Shown: positions 44,633 through 56,590, numbered from the stretch's first letter. The stretch: 64,000 nt of DNA from Conus ventricosus (GCA_018398815.1 CM031626.1:42779933-42843932), one strand, 5' to 3'. Translations and numbers: made by a program. Notes: generated by a model not told the origin, from the sequence alone.

Positions 44633-45355
44633 GTGAAAGCGAAAGTCGTTGACCGAGTATTCAGCGGTCGATCTCGGTCGATCCGGTATTCAGAAGGAGG
44701 AAATCTCGCGTCGATCTCGGTCGATCCGGTAGGCATTGGGTTAAAATAGTAGTAGTGTAGTAAGGGGACAGGCTGATATACGTAGCTAGGCCTCGCGGCC
44801 TTTCTTGAATCCCCATCCATGTACTGTTTAGTATTCTGAATTGGTTTTGTTGCGTATGCGCATATTGGTTTGTTAATCAAATTCAAATAACAATTAGTGA
44901 ATTTATGATCCGCATCAAGGCGATTTTTTAAATGAGTTGGTAGATTGTGCAAACTTGATGTTAGTTGGTAGATCTTCCAAAGATGTTATTTCTTTTTCCA
45001 AAAACCATTTTACGTTTATTAGTCTGACGGTGTTCAATGAAGATTTTCCCATCTGGCTTCCTTGTAATCTATCGGTATATAATTTGAAAAATCCTCTATT
45101 TGTACATACCCATATCGTTAAATATTTTATAGACTTCGATCAAATGTCTGTTTTTCTCTTCTCACCACTTTCTCCAAGTAAAGTTGTCTATGTTGTATGT
45201 ACTGGATGTGTGTGTGCGCGCGCGTGCAAGCACGGGGGTGGTATGCAATCCTTTTGCTGTCACTAGTGAGTGCTACTGAAAAATGTGCCATGCTACTGAA
45301 AGTTGATGGCTGTGCTACTGAACGGAAAAATTCCAAGTAGGCAGGTCTGAGAGTA

Positions 45356-46125
45356 TAATATGTAGTCTTACAATTCAACTTAAAAAAAAAAAAATTATAC
45401 TTTGCAAGCTTTCAAAACCCCACGGCAGCAAAACATAAAACATACAAACCCAGCAGAAAGTGGTTTTAGTGTTTACTGAACACCTGTGTAAATATTTTGG
45501 TAGTGAATTTACAACCCACAATTGTTGTTTTACATGATAAATCCATGTATTCTTGGGTACAGTACAATCCAGGTATCAAGGGACACAATTTTGTTTTCTT
45601 AGGTTCACTAATATGCCCAGTGCTCTTTCAATTCTTGACATATATCTTGGATACTTGGGGAAATTTTCTCGTTATATCCTTGGCTACATCCAGATATCAC
45701 AATAGTTTGATTTTGTTTGTAATGAGTGGACCAAAAATGTATAAAGTGATGAATGTTTTGTTTGATAAACAGACACTTTCAGAACATAACAAAACTATAG
45801 CACTAAAATCACAATGAAATGCCACAAGAACTGGTGTAAGTATCCTTTGAGCTTCAGGACAAACATCTGACAATGCATAAAATGTTCAGCAACCCATATT
45901 ATAGGGGACACTCCAATCCTGGTAAGGCTCGCCCTCTTCCTCTGCCACTCTCGCTCCCCTCCCGACCTCTCATGAAAGGAGGGAGGGGGCAGTCGACATT
46001 GACGGAATCGACTCGTCACTCTCCAGTTCGGCCCCACTTGCAGCGGTATCGCTCGGTTTGAAGTCGGGGATCAGCTTCGTCATCAACACCAATCTTCGAT
46101 AGCAAAGGGTGGTGTTGATTGTGAT
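45356..46125. other. Unannotated spacer, part of a possible minus-strand fossil ORF
   Basis: Mostly unrecognised. From about 46125 down to about 46015 the minus strand continues the acidic frame described for 46339-46775 once the intervening retroposon is set aside. No family assigned. Confidence 0.3.
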
Positions 46126-46136
46126 CGCTTTCTTCC

Positions 46137-46327
46137 ATTTAAGATTTTACGGAAGAAAGATTTTTAACGAAGTTTCTGGTGCGTTTCTAGATGTCATTTA
46201 AAGAGATGTGTGAAAAGTTTTTTTTTATTTTTTAAATGACTTGAGTTGATTTTAATGTGGTGACAGCCCTGATGTGGCCCTTTGCGGTCGGCTGGGCTAT
46301 AAGCAACATTATCTTATATCTTATCTT
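46137..46327 (+). mobile_element. Short retroposon, copy 2 (191 bp)
   Basis: Flanked by 11-bp duplications CGCTTTCTTCC (46126-46136 and 46328-46338). Its last 60 bases match the copy at 38538-38593 (CCCTGATGTGGCCCTTTGCG, GTCGGCTGGGCTATAAGC) and it ends in ATCTT repeats. It extends about 135 bases further 5' than copy 1, giving a longer view of the parent element; that part is A/T-rich and non-coding. Confidence 0.85.
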
Positions 46328-46338
46328 CGCTTTCTTCC

Positions 46339-46775
46339 TCCTCTGAATCGCTTCATTCCACTTCTCTTAAGTCTTCGCTTGCACAGTCTTGGATAACTTC
46401 TTGAAGCACTTCAAGAGCATTGGATAGTTTGAAAACGGCACGCGTCTGAACGAACTGTCTGCTCGACTCGCCATCTTGAACCGAAAATGACTTGGCTGAA
46501 CCTTGCCGAATTATTATCGTCTGAACGGACGCGAGCCAGTCAGACAGTGACCCGTGAAAGGGAAGAAACCGTCGTTTAGGGTCCGTACAACTGTTTAAAC
46601 CATTTTTTCTCCTTGCCTCCTTTAAATCGCTGAATTTTGATGATGAAATTACCTCAACGGAGGTATATGTGGCACACAGCCTTCCAGAAACCGCCTCGAA
46701 CGCCGTACGTGCAAAGGCAGTCGGCGGGTTTAAGCTATGCAAGACTAAAACTAAAACAAAAAGAGGAATCCTCAT
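46339..46775 (-). pseudogene. Possible fossil coding frame with acidic region
   Basis: The minus strand is open from 46775 to a stop near 46353. Its C-terminal part (VFKLSNALEVLQEVIQDCAS) is followed, past one stop, by SDSEEEESE just before the retroposon insertion, and the acidic frame goes on beyond it. Such N-terminal acidic segments occur in piggyBac-type transposases, but no catalytic motif is seen. The first 22 residues (MRIPLFVLVLVLHSLNP) look like a signal peptide; this conflicts with a transposase, and I do not trust the start. Confidence 0.25.
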
Positions 46776-49130
46776 TCTTGAACTTATAAATTAAGTTATT
46801 GAAATTTGGCCACTATCTTCTATTAACATCGCTGATGAGTAATATTTATACGTTGCATCTATATTTTGTTTTGATGGTTTACTGAATTTTATATGTATAA
46901 CATTTTTAGTTTAATATTTAAGCTGTAAGTCATTTTTTGTCATATTTGGAGTCTTTTTGTATAGAAGTTAATTATTAACTGTGTATTCAAGGAAAGGCCA
47001 CAAAAGTGTCTTTGCAAGACAAATTTTCTTCAGCGTCTGGGGGGCATTGCCCATGCATCCCACCGGGGGCCTAAAGCGGCCCCCTGGACCCCCAGCCTTT
47101 TCAGTAAAGCTATAATTTTCTGCTTCCACCCCTGATGTATTGACTATTTCTCATTTTGCTTACAAAACTATTAATGAAGTTTTTTTTTTGTTTCAGACCA
47201 GTTTTTGAACATATTCTTCACATTTTAGGTCTGCCCCCCCCCCCCCTTCCCTCCCTCTTGGCCAATGGTCACAAGTGGGCTGTCTGAGGTTTAAACTGGG
47301 AGATGACGAGAGTTGATGCCCTGTTAAGTGTTTCCATCTTTTGATTGGTACTCACTTTGACCCTGCATGAATGAACAAATTGCTGATCACTGAGTACATT
47401 AAGTAGAAAGAACCCAGCAAGGAAAGTGGACTTCAGTGAAAGTTAAAGGAAAGTTACAGGGGAGGCACGAGAGATCTGATGGAAACTACACATGGTAAGT
47501 TGCTTGCGAAGACCTTTACGACAGTGCATACACCTGATGAAGACGGATAACGTGTTGTGGAAATCATGGACACATTCTAGAAAACAAGATTCTTTGAGTG
47601 TGGGCAGATTAAAACAAAGTGGACAGGTGGGTAGATTTGATATCTGTTTAAGATTCCAAGCGCCCATGTCAATCTTGACCTGCTAAATGGCAGCAGAGCA
47701 TGACAGAATCAGGTAGTCATTGGGTTGTGTGGTGGGACTAGATAGGATTAGATATGCCTTTCATGTCAGATATCCCAGTGCTGTAAAGTGCTAGCAGTTG
47801 GAAACTGTTTGTGCAGTGTTGTCATGGGGACTAGTTCTCAGTACTTGTACTGGAGATGAGAGGAAGTTTTACTTTAAGGGAAAAACATCGGGGACAGTGA
47901 AAGAAAGGCAGTTCTGGAAGTTCAGGTTCCATATTCGGTATGCTAGCAGATGACCCTGAAGTCATGAAACCCTGTGTTTCTTGTAGGGGCAGCTGTTGCC
48001 ATTTTGTCTCGCCACTTAAAGGCAGATTTTAATGTTGGGTTTTGATGTGCATTGGCAACATGCTTGGGAAAAGGATATGGATGAAAGCTGTTGGAACAAA
48101 TGGTCCGGATTGTAGTCGGACTGAAAAGTGGATAAAATATCACTGAATTCTTAAGATTTGTGTCTATAGCACCATTCTTTGGGGGGGAAAAAATGTGTGA
48201 AGGAAGCCATGTCTGCCGTACCCCACACAATTATAAGGAATATTGCCAATCCCTGGTGGAAGTCCCGAGAATCATGAGGCTTTAACCATTTTTCTTTATG
48301 GACCATTTGAAAGATGATGCAGCCAAATTTATTCCACGTGCTACCCAAATATGATGGGAACCTTGAAGTGAAACCCATGCCTCGCATTCAAAAATGGAAT
48401 CACAGCATGCTCTGTGGTGTCGAGCAGCTACTGTGGCATTCTGACTGCTGAAGGGTGATGAAAGGGGTTAGAGGTAGAAGTGTATTCATTGAAAGTCAAC
48501 AAATAACGGAAGAAAATATATGTCTTAGAAAATTGTTAAAGAAAAAGGAATTAAACATCTTGGAAAAGAGCTGTCTTGTCTTTTTCTTTCTATTTTTTTT
48601 TCTTTCAATATTATAATTTCCTTTGTTCCTGTTTGCTCTTGCAGAAATGAGAACAGTCGAGTGTCAAGTCAAGCATGCAAGGTGATGTGTGAATGAGAAA
48701 CTGGTTCTTTTGTCACATATTAACCCAGCTTGTTGAACAACACACAGAATTGCTTTAGAAATCAGCCCAGAAACATACAGGAATATTTGAAGGTTAAACA
48801 AAAATACAGTAGTAGTAACTGATGTTTGAAAAAACCACTGGCTTTCAAAGTGAAGTGACTTCAGGCAGAAATTGAAGCAAAAGAAAAATTACTGGGCTGC
48901 CAAATGAAACTTGAAAGAAACAAATTACAAGATAAAGACAATGTCTCACCACCTCTTTGGTCTTCATGCAAAACAAAGTACATCCAAGACAATGAAGACG
49001 AAGCAAGAACAATCGGTCATCTCAAATTGGATGCTAAATGGATCTGGAATGGCAACAAGTCTGGTGGGAAAGGAGACGATCCGGGTTAAAGTGACGATAG
49101 TGATGATGAGAAAGAAGATACTGTGAAAAT
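46776..49130. other. Unannotated 2.3-kb intergenic region
   Basis: Nothing coding recognised. A G/C-rich patch at 47037-47100 (CACCGGGGGCC, GGCCCCCTGGACCCCC) resembles the low-complexity ends of hAT remnants such as 3080-3200, without visible TIR partners. A C-run lies at 47236-47247. Confidence 0.4.
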
Positions 49131-49843
49131 GATAAAGGATTACTACTTCTACTCATTGTGATCATATGATAAAAGCAGTTGTAGTAATAGTACTTGCACT
49201 GGCAGAAGGGGAGTTAGGAGAGCGGCTACAGGATAGTTTACAAGATAGTTATAGTAGCAACAGTAGTAATTACACTGGCAGAAGGGGAGTTAGGAGAGCG
49301 GCTACAAGATAGTTATAGTAGCAACAGTAATGATGTCGGTGATAAGGATTACAATGATGATAGTAGTAATGATAGTCACAATAACGTTAACAATAATGAT
49401 AATAGTAACAATGATAACAATAAGAAAGAAGAAGGAAGGAGAAAGAGGAGAGGAACAAAAATAGAGGATATAGATCATTGGGATAGAGTCTACAAAGTAT
49501 ATTAATAGCTATAGTAATAATCATTATCATAATCGTAAAATAATAATAGTTGTTATAAAGGAAATTGGAAAGTTGGTAGGCTGAAATGTAAGATAAGGTA
49601 ACGTTGTATTGGTTCTAGTCCAGCTGACTGCAAAGAACTCAAATTTAAGAAATATACTAATGCATAATGTAAAATTAATATAGTAAATTAATAGTTGTAA
49701 CAGTTATGACAGTAATAATTTACGGTGATTTGAAATGCAATGTATAGTAGTATAATAATAGTAGTGATCATTGGTAGTAATGATGATGACGAAAATGGCA
49801 ATTCTCATACTAATAATACTGAGAAGGTTGTGGTGGTAGTTCT
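49131..49843. repeat. Degenerate trinucleotide-rich region
   Basis: About 700 bases of imperfect ATA/GTA/GAT repeats (TAGTAGTAATGATAG-like), with a clear direct duplication: GCAGAAGGGGAGTTAGGAGA then GCGGCTACA occurs at about 49202 and 49281. No coding sequence. Confidence 0.7.
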
Positions 49844-49847
49844 TTAA

Positions 49848-50330
49848 CCTTTACCAGACTCCTGGGGTCACCCACGACCCCACAACACACAAAAAGGGTT
49901 ATATCTCTAAAAGTATTTGAGCAATCTTCATGAAATTTAATGACTTTGTCAAATACGTAATTGGCTTTAGGTATGTAAAATTTTACATGTATGTATAACT
50001 TAAGAATGACGTAATTGGACGCATCTTTTTAACTATCTTGAAACGATGGCGGGGGTCGCGGAAGACCCCAACTCGCTTTAGGTATAAGCACTAAAATGGC
50101 TCTTTGCCGAGTGACGCATCTTTTTAACTATCTTGAAACGATGGCGGGGGTCGCGGACGACCCCTACAATTTAAAGAGTAAATGCCGCTTATGCCTAAAG
50201 CGATGGCGGGGGTCGCGGAAGACCCCAACTCGCTTTAGGTATAAGCACTTAAATGGCTCTTTGCCGAGTAGGGGTCGTGAGAGATCCCCGCCATCGTGTC
50301 TGTGTAGTCAAAAGCTTCATCCGGTAAAGG
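49848..50330. mobile_element. piggyBac-like MITE (483 bp)
   Basis: Left end TTAA then CCTTTACCAGACTCC; complement of the right end CCTTTACCGGATGAAGC, preceded by TTTA in place of TTAA. The short TIR and TTAA-type site fit piggyBac. Inside, CGATGGCGGGGGTCGCGGA(A/C)GACCCC occurs three times and GGTATAAGCACT..AAATGGCTCTTTGCCG twice, an internal duplication. The GGGGTC/GACCCC pairs form small hairpins. No coding region. Confidence 0.65.
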
Positions 50331-50334
50331 TAAA

Positions 50335-51255
50335 AAAAAAAAAAGTACTACCACTGATGATTTGATATAATTGGTAATTATAGGATAATAGTAATACAAA
50401 CATGATGGTAGTGATAAGATAAGAAAAGCAACGACAACGACAAATTGAAGAAAAAAGGGCCTCTCGGCAGGCATACAGTGGGTTGGGATTTTTCCATCTG
50501 GCGGGTTTCTGCCTTGTATATGTTTTGTTTTCTGCGAATCTTGCTACACCCATTCCCCCCCCCCCCCCCCCCCGTTTTGCCACCATTAGCATCCTCTGTA
50601 GGGTCTTTTCCCACAGTCGTGAGAGTGCGATTTTTTGTGGGCCTGGGCATAGTTCTAGATTGTGCCCGGGGCTGTGCTGGGGCTCCATTTGTATGGTGTC
50701 TAAAAGCGTATAGCTCACACTTTCTTGAGAAAGTTGTCCTTGGATTCTGGTTTTGTTTTATCTGTCTGTCTTTGTGTGTGAATGATTTTCAACATGCTAA
50801 AGGTGTTCATATGAAGAAAGAAGAACAAGGGCTGTATCGGTGGTGCTGAAAAATTGAAACTTGCTGCCCATTGTACAAAATGGTGGTGTGTATCTGAACT
50901 CTCACAGTAAACCTAAGCGAAAGGAGTAGGAATAATTCTAGCATCGGCATATTCATTCATCTTTCCCACTGTCTGCCTAAGGCCTATTCAAACAAAACAT
51001 TATTCGCATACATGTTGTGTCTGCATTGATAATGCAAGTAATGTTACAAACTGATACAAATTTTGAAGAAGAAAAGTGAAGGTCCTGTGATATGGCGGCG
51101 AGGACATTGACCTTCAAGAGGTTCACCATGTCCAGCGCAAGGGCATTGATCAGATGAATGCTGAGCCCATTCGTTTCCACCACCTGGACCTTCCCTGAAA
51201 TGAACATGGCACCCACTTGCTGCTGGGAGGATGGCAGTTGGCTTTTGCAGCCAAT
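50335..51255. other. Unannotated spacer with a 19-base C-run
   Basis: C-run at 50555-50573; nothing else recognised. Confidence 0.4.
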
Positions 51256-51335
51256 GCAAAAAAAAAACAAACAAAACAAGTGGAATTGAACCCATACCTG
51301 GAGATCCAGCACCTGGACCATTTTGCCATCTTGAT
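51256..51335 (-). mobile_element. Possible tRNA-like SINE head
   Basis: On the minus strand TGGTCCAGGTG fits box A and GGTTCAATTCC fits box B, but they are only about 18 bases apart, less than in tRNAs. A T-run (TTTTGTTTGTTTTTTTTTT) follows. Without a clear target duplication this is tentative. Confidence 0.35.
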
Positions 51336-51925
51336 TGCATAACTAGCAGGCTAGGTCCGAAAGGATCTGGTAACTTTCACCCGTGAAAAATTGGATGTTT
51401 GTAACTTTGGCGTTGCATCAGTTGACAGAGAAGGACATCTTAAAATGGTAACTTTTCTCCCTAGCCTCCAGAAAATGTTTGCATTATCAGCAAGATGACC
51501 CCCCCCCTCCTTCCTGTTCTTTCTTTGTGGGAGTTGATCGCAAGTCGATCTGAGAAAAGAGAGAAAAAAACCCGCCCAAAGGTGCAGGTAGGACCCAGAG
51601 AAGTACCATCCTCAACTGCTGATTTGTTAATTAAGCAGTTCAGGACAGTACTTCTGTGGGTCCTAACTGTACCTTTGGGTGTATCATTTTCTTTTCTCTT
51701 GACAACGTGCAATCAATACGTAGGCTCTACCAACTTGATTCAAGGACTGACCTGTAATGAAATCTTGTTAGTGAAGTGTCAGTACATCGATATTGCACAT
51801 GCCTTTAATGTCGGTTATTGTAAAAGAAGACTAGTGTGTGATAGTGATTTGAAAATGTTTTGAAGCTACTAGCGGCCACTGGACTGAACATGCAAACTGG
51901 CATAGTGATCAAGTGTCACTGTTGA
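51336..51925. other. Unannotated spacer
   Basis: No recognised feature. Confidence 0.4.
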
Positions 51926-52290
51926 TCACAAGTCCACAGGTGGAAGTTCATGGGCAGAGAGTTGACATGGCGAAAGACCACAGGGTGGAAGACCATAGAA
52001 TGATAGAGTGTGGAAGACCATAGAATGAGAGGGAGCATTGGATAAAAGTATACAAGGTGGAAGCCAAAGGCTAAGAGCGCTTGGGACTAAAGTCCACGTG
52101 GTGGGAGTCTGTGGTACAAGTGTATGGAGCAAGACTACAGGTTTGTTAGAAGTCCATGGGGTGCGAGTGCAAAGGGTGAAAGGGTTAGGGCGGAAGTCCA
52201 AGGGGCGAGACTTTTTTGATGTGAAAGTCCATGGGTATGGAAGTCCACAGGATGAGAGCATAATAGAGGAAGTCCACTAGTCTGTCCAGG
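51926..52290 (+). repeat. Degenerate tandem repeat (AGTCCA-GTGGAAG)
   Basis: About fifteen loosely similar units of 20-30 bases contain (G)GTGGAAG.CCA(T/C)AG or AAGTCCA(T/C)GGG. On the minus strand they give short Leu/Pro/Thr-rich frames that are not credible genes. Confidence 0.6.
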
Positions 52291-52544
52291 GTGGTGCAAT
52301 GGGATGGTGTTGATGCAGGTGTCTGGGACCCAGGCTGCCCTGTGTTTGCTTCCTCTCGTCCTGGCCCATTCCCTTCTCATAGCGATGGATGTCGCACACA
52401 GGTGAATCCCAATACATTTTTTACTACCGATGGCAGTAAAGTCTTCAATTCGGTGAATCACATTATTCGACAGGTCTTAAAATGTATAAACGAACACTGG
52501 TCAAAAACAGATGAAGTTTATACACTCTCTTAGTAAGTAAAGTG

Positions 52545-52815
52545 TAAACAAAGTAGTGGTTGGAGAAAACGAAGAAACGACAACAAAGACTGATTAAACA
52601 TTCAAGTTCTTATTCATCCATTTGAAAATTTGCCTAATCTGTGATGGAACAAGAGCACTGTTCTTCGCAAACAAAGTAGAGGTTGGAGAAAAAGAAAGAA
52701 ACGAACAACAAAGAAGAAAACATATTGATTAAACATTTGAGTTTCTTATTCATCTATTTGTTGAAAATTTACGTAATCTATGATTGGAAGAAGATCACTG
52801 TTCTTCGTAAGGAGA
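52545..52815 (+). repeat. Tandem duplication of about 133 bp
   Basis: AACAAAGTAG.GGTTGGAGAAAA through CACTGTTCTTCG occurs twice, about 85-90 percent alike. Confidence 0.88.
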
Positions 52816-53356
52816 AAAAAAATGAAGTCTTTTATAAAAGACAAACGATGCTCAGAAATGGGCGAGGTAGGTACCTAATCATGCGTTGGAGCTTGCGTTC
52901 AGCAAGAGTGACCCCCCCCCCCCCCCCCCTCCCCACCTGCTGTTAAGGGACATAATTATGATGGTGGTGCCGCCAATGCGATTTTGCCGCATCAGTCGGT
53001 TTGAACAGTTAAGAGAGAAAAAGCCAACACGTGGTGTGAAATGGTGTGCCCGTGACACAGAGGGATGTCCCAATCATTATCCTGGTGTGTACTCGAACCA
53101 AACATGATTCTAGATCTATTTCAATTTGCTTGGCCACAAAATGACTTGAGGAAACTCCGCAGTGGAAAGACGGGTGTTCATCTACCTCTGATTTTAATGG
53201 AACGGGTCTATTTCGTTCAGTCATTTCTTCCTCCATGCACTTTAAATAGTAACATCATCTGGAATTGGACGAAGTGAGAGTTCTCTCCGGCCATCGGTGA
53301 CCAATGTAAGTAGCTGTGACCAGTGGAAAATTATCTGATTACTTGTCTCTTGCCTG

Positions 53357-53403
53357 CCCTGATATGGCCCCTTGCGGTCGGCTGGGCTATAAGCAACATT
53401 ACA
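53357..53403 (+). mobile_element. Short retroposon, copy 3 (about 47 bp)
   Basis: Same ending as copies 1 and 2 (CCCTGATATGGCCCCTTGCG, GTCGGCTGGGCTATAAGC, AACATTA), flanked by TTGCCTG on both sides (53350-53356, 53404-53410). Confidence 0.75.
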
Positions 53404-53570
53404 TTGCCTGGTTATGAATTTCTTATCGCAGCCGAAACTCGCCCCATCTTATTTGTCAGCACGGGCTAACCTATACAGTATACTGCATCCCCCCCGCCCC
53501 CTCCCTCCTCTTCTCCCTCGGACAGTACAGGCTAGCCCATGCTGTCCCTGCCATCTCCTGCTCACGGAAT

Positions 53571-53572
<2 letters not shown>

Positions 53573-53605
<33 letters not shown>
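53573..53605. repeat. Poly-C tract (33 C)
   Basis: Uninterrupted C-run followed by an ACCACACACAC stretch. Poly-Pro and poly-Gly frames across it are artefacts. Confidence 0.95.
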
Positions 53606-54355
53606 ACCACACACACACACACACCACACTGGACAGTTTTGGCTGCGCGGAGTGCCCGAATCCCCCCCCCTCCCCCCCGCCTGTATTGTTACCTTTCTCG
53701 ATCCGATCGTTTTCATCAGTGAAAAGAAAAATCGCCGACCAAACTAATGTTGCACAACTTTGTGCTCACATGGTGTCATACCAGTTTATACATTGTTATT
53801 TAAGAATGTATAAGAAACAAAGAAAAAGTGAACTCCATGGAAAGTTTCGGTTTGACCCTCGTGTTATTCTATGTTCAGAAGACCCCGATTTTTCTAGATC
53901 AATATACCAGGGTGTTTTTTTTTTTTTTTTTTTTTTTTAAATCTAAGTTATTTTTGAGTCAGATACTGGAATTGGAAGTGTTTCCATTGCGAACGTCGAA
54001 CATCTCGGCCTCCTGGACAGACTTTTACTCCAGTTCTTAGTTGTCGCTGACAACATGCCAGAATAAATAGATTCCCAAACCTAGGCTTCAGTGGATGTTC
54101 GACATTGATGCGCACCGTTAAATCAGATTCAAGAAACGTTGAAGTCCTGTATTGCACGACAGACGACCTACCCAAAGGAGAGTTTGTCAGACCTTGCCGT
54201 GATGACTTGAGGAGGAGAAGGGTGGGGTATGCAGAGTATTTTGAGCGTGACGCCAAGACTCGACAAAAAGTTACAGGATTATTATTTTTGGTCAGGAAGG
54301 GAGTACGAGTAATGTAGGTGACCTACGAAGATAACATTATGACGCGTGCCAGTGT
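53606..54355. other. Unannotated spacer
   Basis: A T-run lies at 53914-53938. No gene recognised. Confidence 0.4.
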
Positions 54356-54356
54356 T

Positions 54357-54860
54357 CGTTTGTGTGTGTGCGCGTGCGTGCGTGTGTGTGTGCGTGCGTG
54401 TGTGTGTGTGAAAGAGAGGGAGTGAAAGTGTACACACACACTAGCACCACAACACGAGCGCACAGGCTCGCGCGCTCTGGTCACACGCTTGGACGCCCAC
54501 AGAGGCTTGATGCCTCGCACACGTTTAAGTGCACACGTGCGCACACATAACGCACGCACATGTACCCATCGTTAGAAAATGCATGCAAGTGCTTGTGCAC
54601 ATACACAGACCTGCTCGCATACACGGCAGGCACACGGACAAGTAGGCCTACATACAACGTAGTCTACGCACGCGCACATATGCAGGTATGCTTACACATA
54701 CACACGCGCACACATGCACGTCGCCCAAAGATTTTTTTGCAAGCGCCCCGTGCGTACATACGTTAACGTACACAAGCATCGCACACTCGGCAGGCACAAA
54801 GACATATACGCACATACAGACGCAGGCACGCACGCACACGAACACGCAAAGCCATTTTCG
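54357..54860. repeat. Cryptic CA/GT-rich, CpG-interspersed region
   Basis: Imperfect GTGTGCGTGCG and CACACGCACGCACA stretches over 500 bases, with many CGCG/ACGT interruptions. It lies directly before the minisatellite. Confidence 0.75.
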
Positions 54861-54898
54861 GTCAATGTCATGTCGCCAGTATGAATGTCGTATGGCCA

Positions 54899-56590
54899 CT
54901 CGCTAGTACAAGTCTGTCCTACGGCCAATGTCGCTGGTATTTAAGTCTGTCCCATGGCCAGTGTCGCTGGTATTTAATTTAAGTCTGTCCCATGGCCAAT
55001 GTCGCTGGTATTGAAGTCTGTCCTACGGCCAATGTCGCTGGTATTGAAGTCTGTCCTACGGCCAGTGTCGCTGGTATTGAGTCTGTCCCATGGCCAATGT
55101 CACTGGTATTGAAGTCTGTCCTACGGCCAATGTCGCTGGTATTTAAGTCTGTCCTACGGCCAGTGTCGCTGGTATTGAAGTCTGTCCCATGGCCAATGTC
55201 GCTGGTATTGAAGTCTGTCCCATGGCCAATGTCGCTGGTATTGAAGTCTGTCCTACGGCCAATGTCGCTGGTATTGAAGTCTGTCCTACGGCCAGTGTCG
55301 CTGGTATTGAAGTCTGTCCCATGGCCAATGTCGCTGGTATTGAAGTCTGTCCTACGGCCAATGTCGCGGGTATTGAAGTCTGTCCTACGGCCAATGTCGC
55401 TGGTATTGAAGTCTGTCCTACGGCCAGTGTCTGTATTGAAGTCTGTCCTACGGCCAATGTCGCTGGTAATTGAAGTCTGTCCTACGGCCAGTGTCGCTGG
55501 TATTGAAGTCTGTCCTACGGCCAGTGTCTCTGTATTGAAGTCTGTCCTACGGCCAGTGTCGCTGGTATTGAAGTCTGTCCTACGGCCAGTGTCGCTGGTA
55601 TTGAAGTCTGTCCCATGGCCATGTCTCTGTATTGAAGTCTGTCCTACGGCCAGTGTCTCTGTATTGAAGTCTGTCCTACGGCCAGTGTCGCTGGTATTGA
55701 AGTCTGTCCTACGGCCAGTGTCTCTGTATTGAAGTCTGTCCTATGGCCAGTGTCGCTGGTATTGAAGTCTGTCCCATGGCCAGTGTCTCTGTATTGAAGT
55801 CTGTCCTACGGCCAGTGTCTCTGTATTGAAGTCTCCTACGGCCAGTGTCTCTGTATTGAAGTCTGTCCCATGGCCAGTGTCTGTGTATTGAAGTCTGTCC
55901 TACGGCCAGTGTCGCTGGTATTGAAGTCTGTCCCATGGCCAGTGTCTCTGTATTGAAGTCTGTCCTACGGCCAGTGTCTCTGTATTGAAGTCTGTCCTAC
56001 GGCCAGTGTCGCTGGTATTGAAGTCTGTCCTACGGCCAGTGTCTCTGTATTGAAGTCTGTCCTACGGCCAGTGTCGCTGGTATTGAAGTCTGTCCTACGG
56101 CCAGTGTCTCTGTATTGAAGTCTGTCCTACGGCCAGTGTCGCTGGTATTGAAGTCTGTCCTACGGCCAGTGTCTCTGTATTGAAGTCTGTCCCATGGCCA
56201 GTGTCACTGGTATTGAAGTCTGTCCTACGGCCAGTGTCTCTGTATTGAAGTCTGTCCTACGGCCAGTGTCTCTGTATTGAAGTCTGTCCCATGGCCAGTG
56301 TCGCTGGTATTGAAGTCTGTCCTACGGCCAGTGTCTCTGTATTGAAGTCTGTCCCATGGCCAGTGTCGCTGGTATTGAAGTCTGTCCTACGGCCAGTGTC
56401 TCTGTATTGAAGTCTGTCCTACGGCCAGTGTCGCTGGTATTGAAGTCTGTCCCATGGCCAATGTCGCCGGTACTTAAGTCTGTTGTACGGCCAATGTTGC
56501 TGGTACAAGTCTGTTGTACGGCAAATGTCGCTGGTACAAGTCTGTCTTGCGGCCAATGTTGCTGGCATGTCTGTCGTACATCCGGATGTG
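54899..56590 (+). repeat. 32/33-bp minisatellite (about 50 copies)
   Basis: The unit reads GAAGTCTGTCCTACGGCCA(A/G)TGTC followed by GCTGGTATT (33 bp) or TCTGTATT (32 bp). A second polymorphism is CCTACGG versus CCCATGG. The first third is made of 33-bp GCTGG units only; from about 55420 the 32-bp TCTG type appears and the two types alternate. The last four units (56460-56575) are more diverged (TTGTACGG, ACAAGTCTG). Long frames through the array (for example 246 codons from 54992) only reflect the 33-bp period. Confidence 0.96.

Larger units (their letters stand above)
42716..45349 (+). mobile_element. hAT-like element (2.6 kb) with 6-bp TSD
   Basis: Left end CAGACTTGCCTACTGCTACG; complement of the right end CAGACCTGCCTACTTGG. 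Flanked by AGAGTA on both sides (42710-42715, 45350-45355). A transposase N-terminal-like frame follows the left end; no catalytic or dimerisation domain is found inside. CTACGG and GCTACTG motifs are repeated near the ends. Interior includes a 37-base poly-C and a promoter-like cluster, so host DNA may have been captured, or other elements nested. Confidence 0.75.

Noticed and set aside
46353..46775. Secreted 140-residue protein with a signal peptide
   Set aside because: The hydrophobic start is followed by no recognisable domain, and the better-supported acidic reading crosses a stop; it is kept only as a low-confidence fossil frame.
54992..55732. 246-codon open frame with repeated VLKSVLRPMSL
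   Set aside because: Produced by the 33-bp period of the minisatellite, which keeps several frames open on both strands; no start or stop context and units vary freely.
54899..56590. CRISPR-like regular repeats
   Set aside because: There are no unique spacers between repeats and the sequence is eukaryotic; it is a tandem minisatellite.
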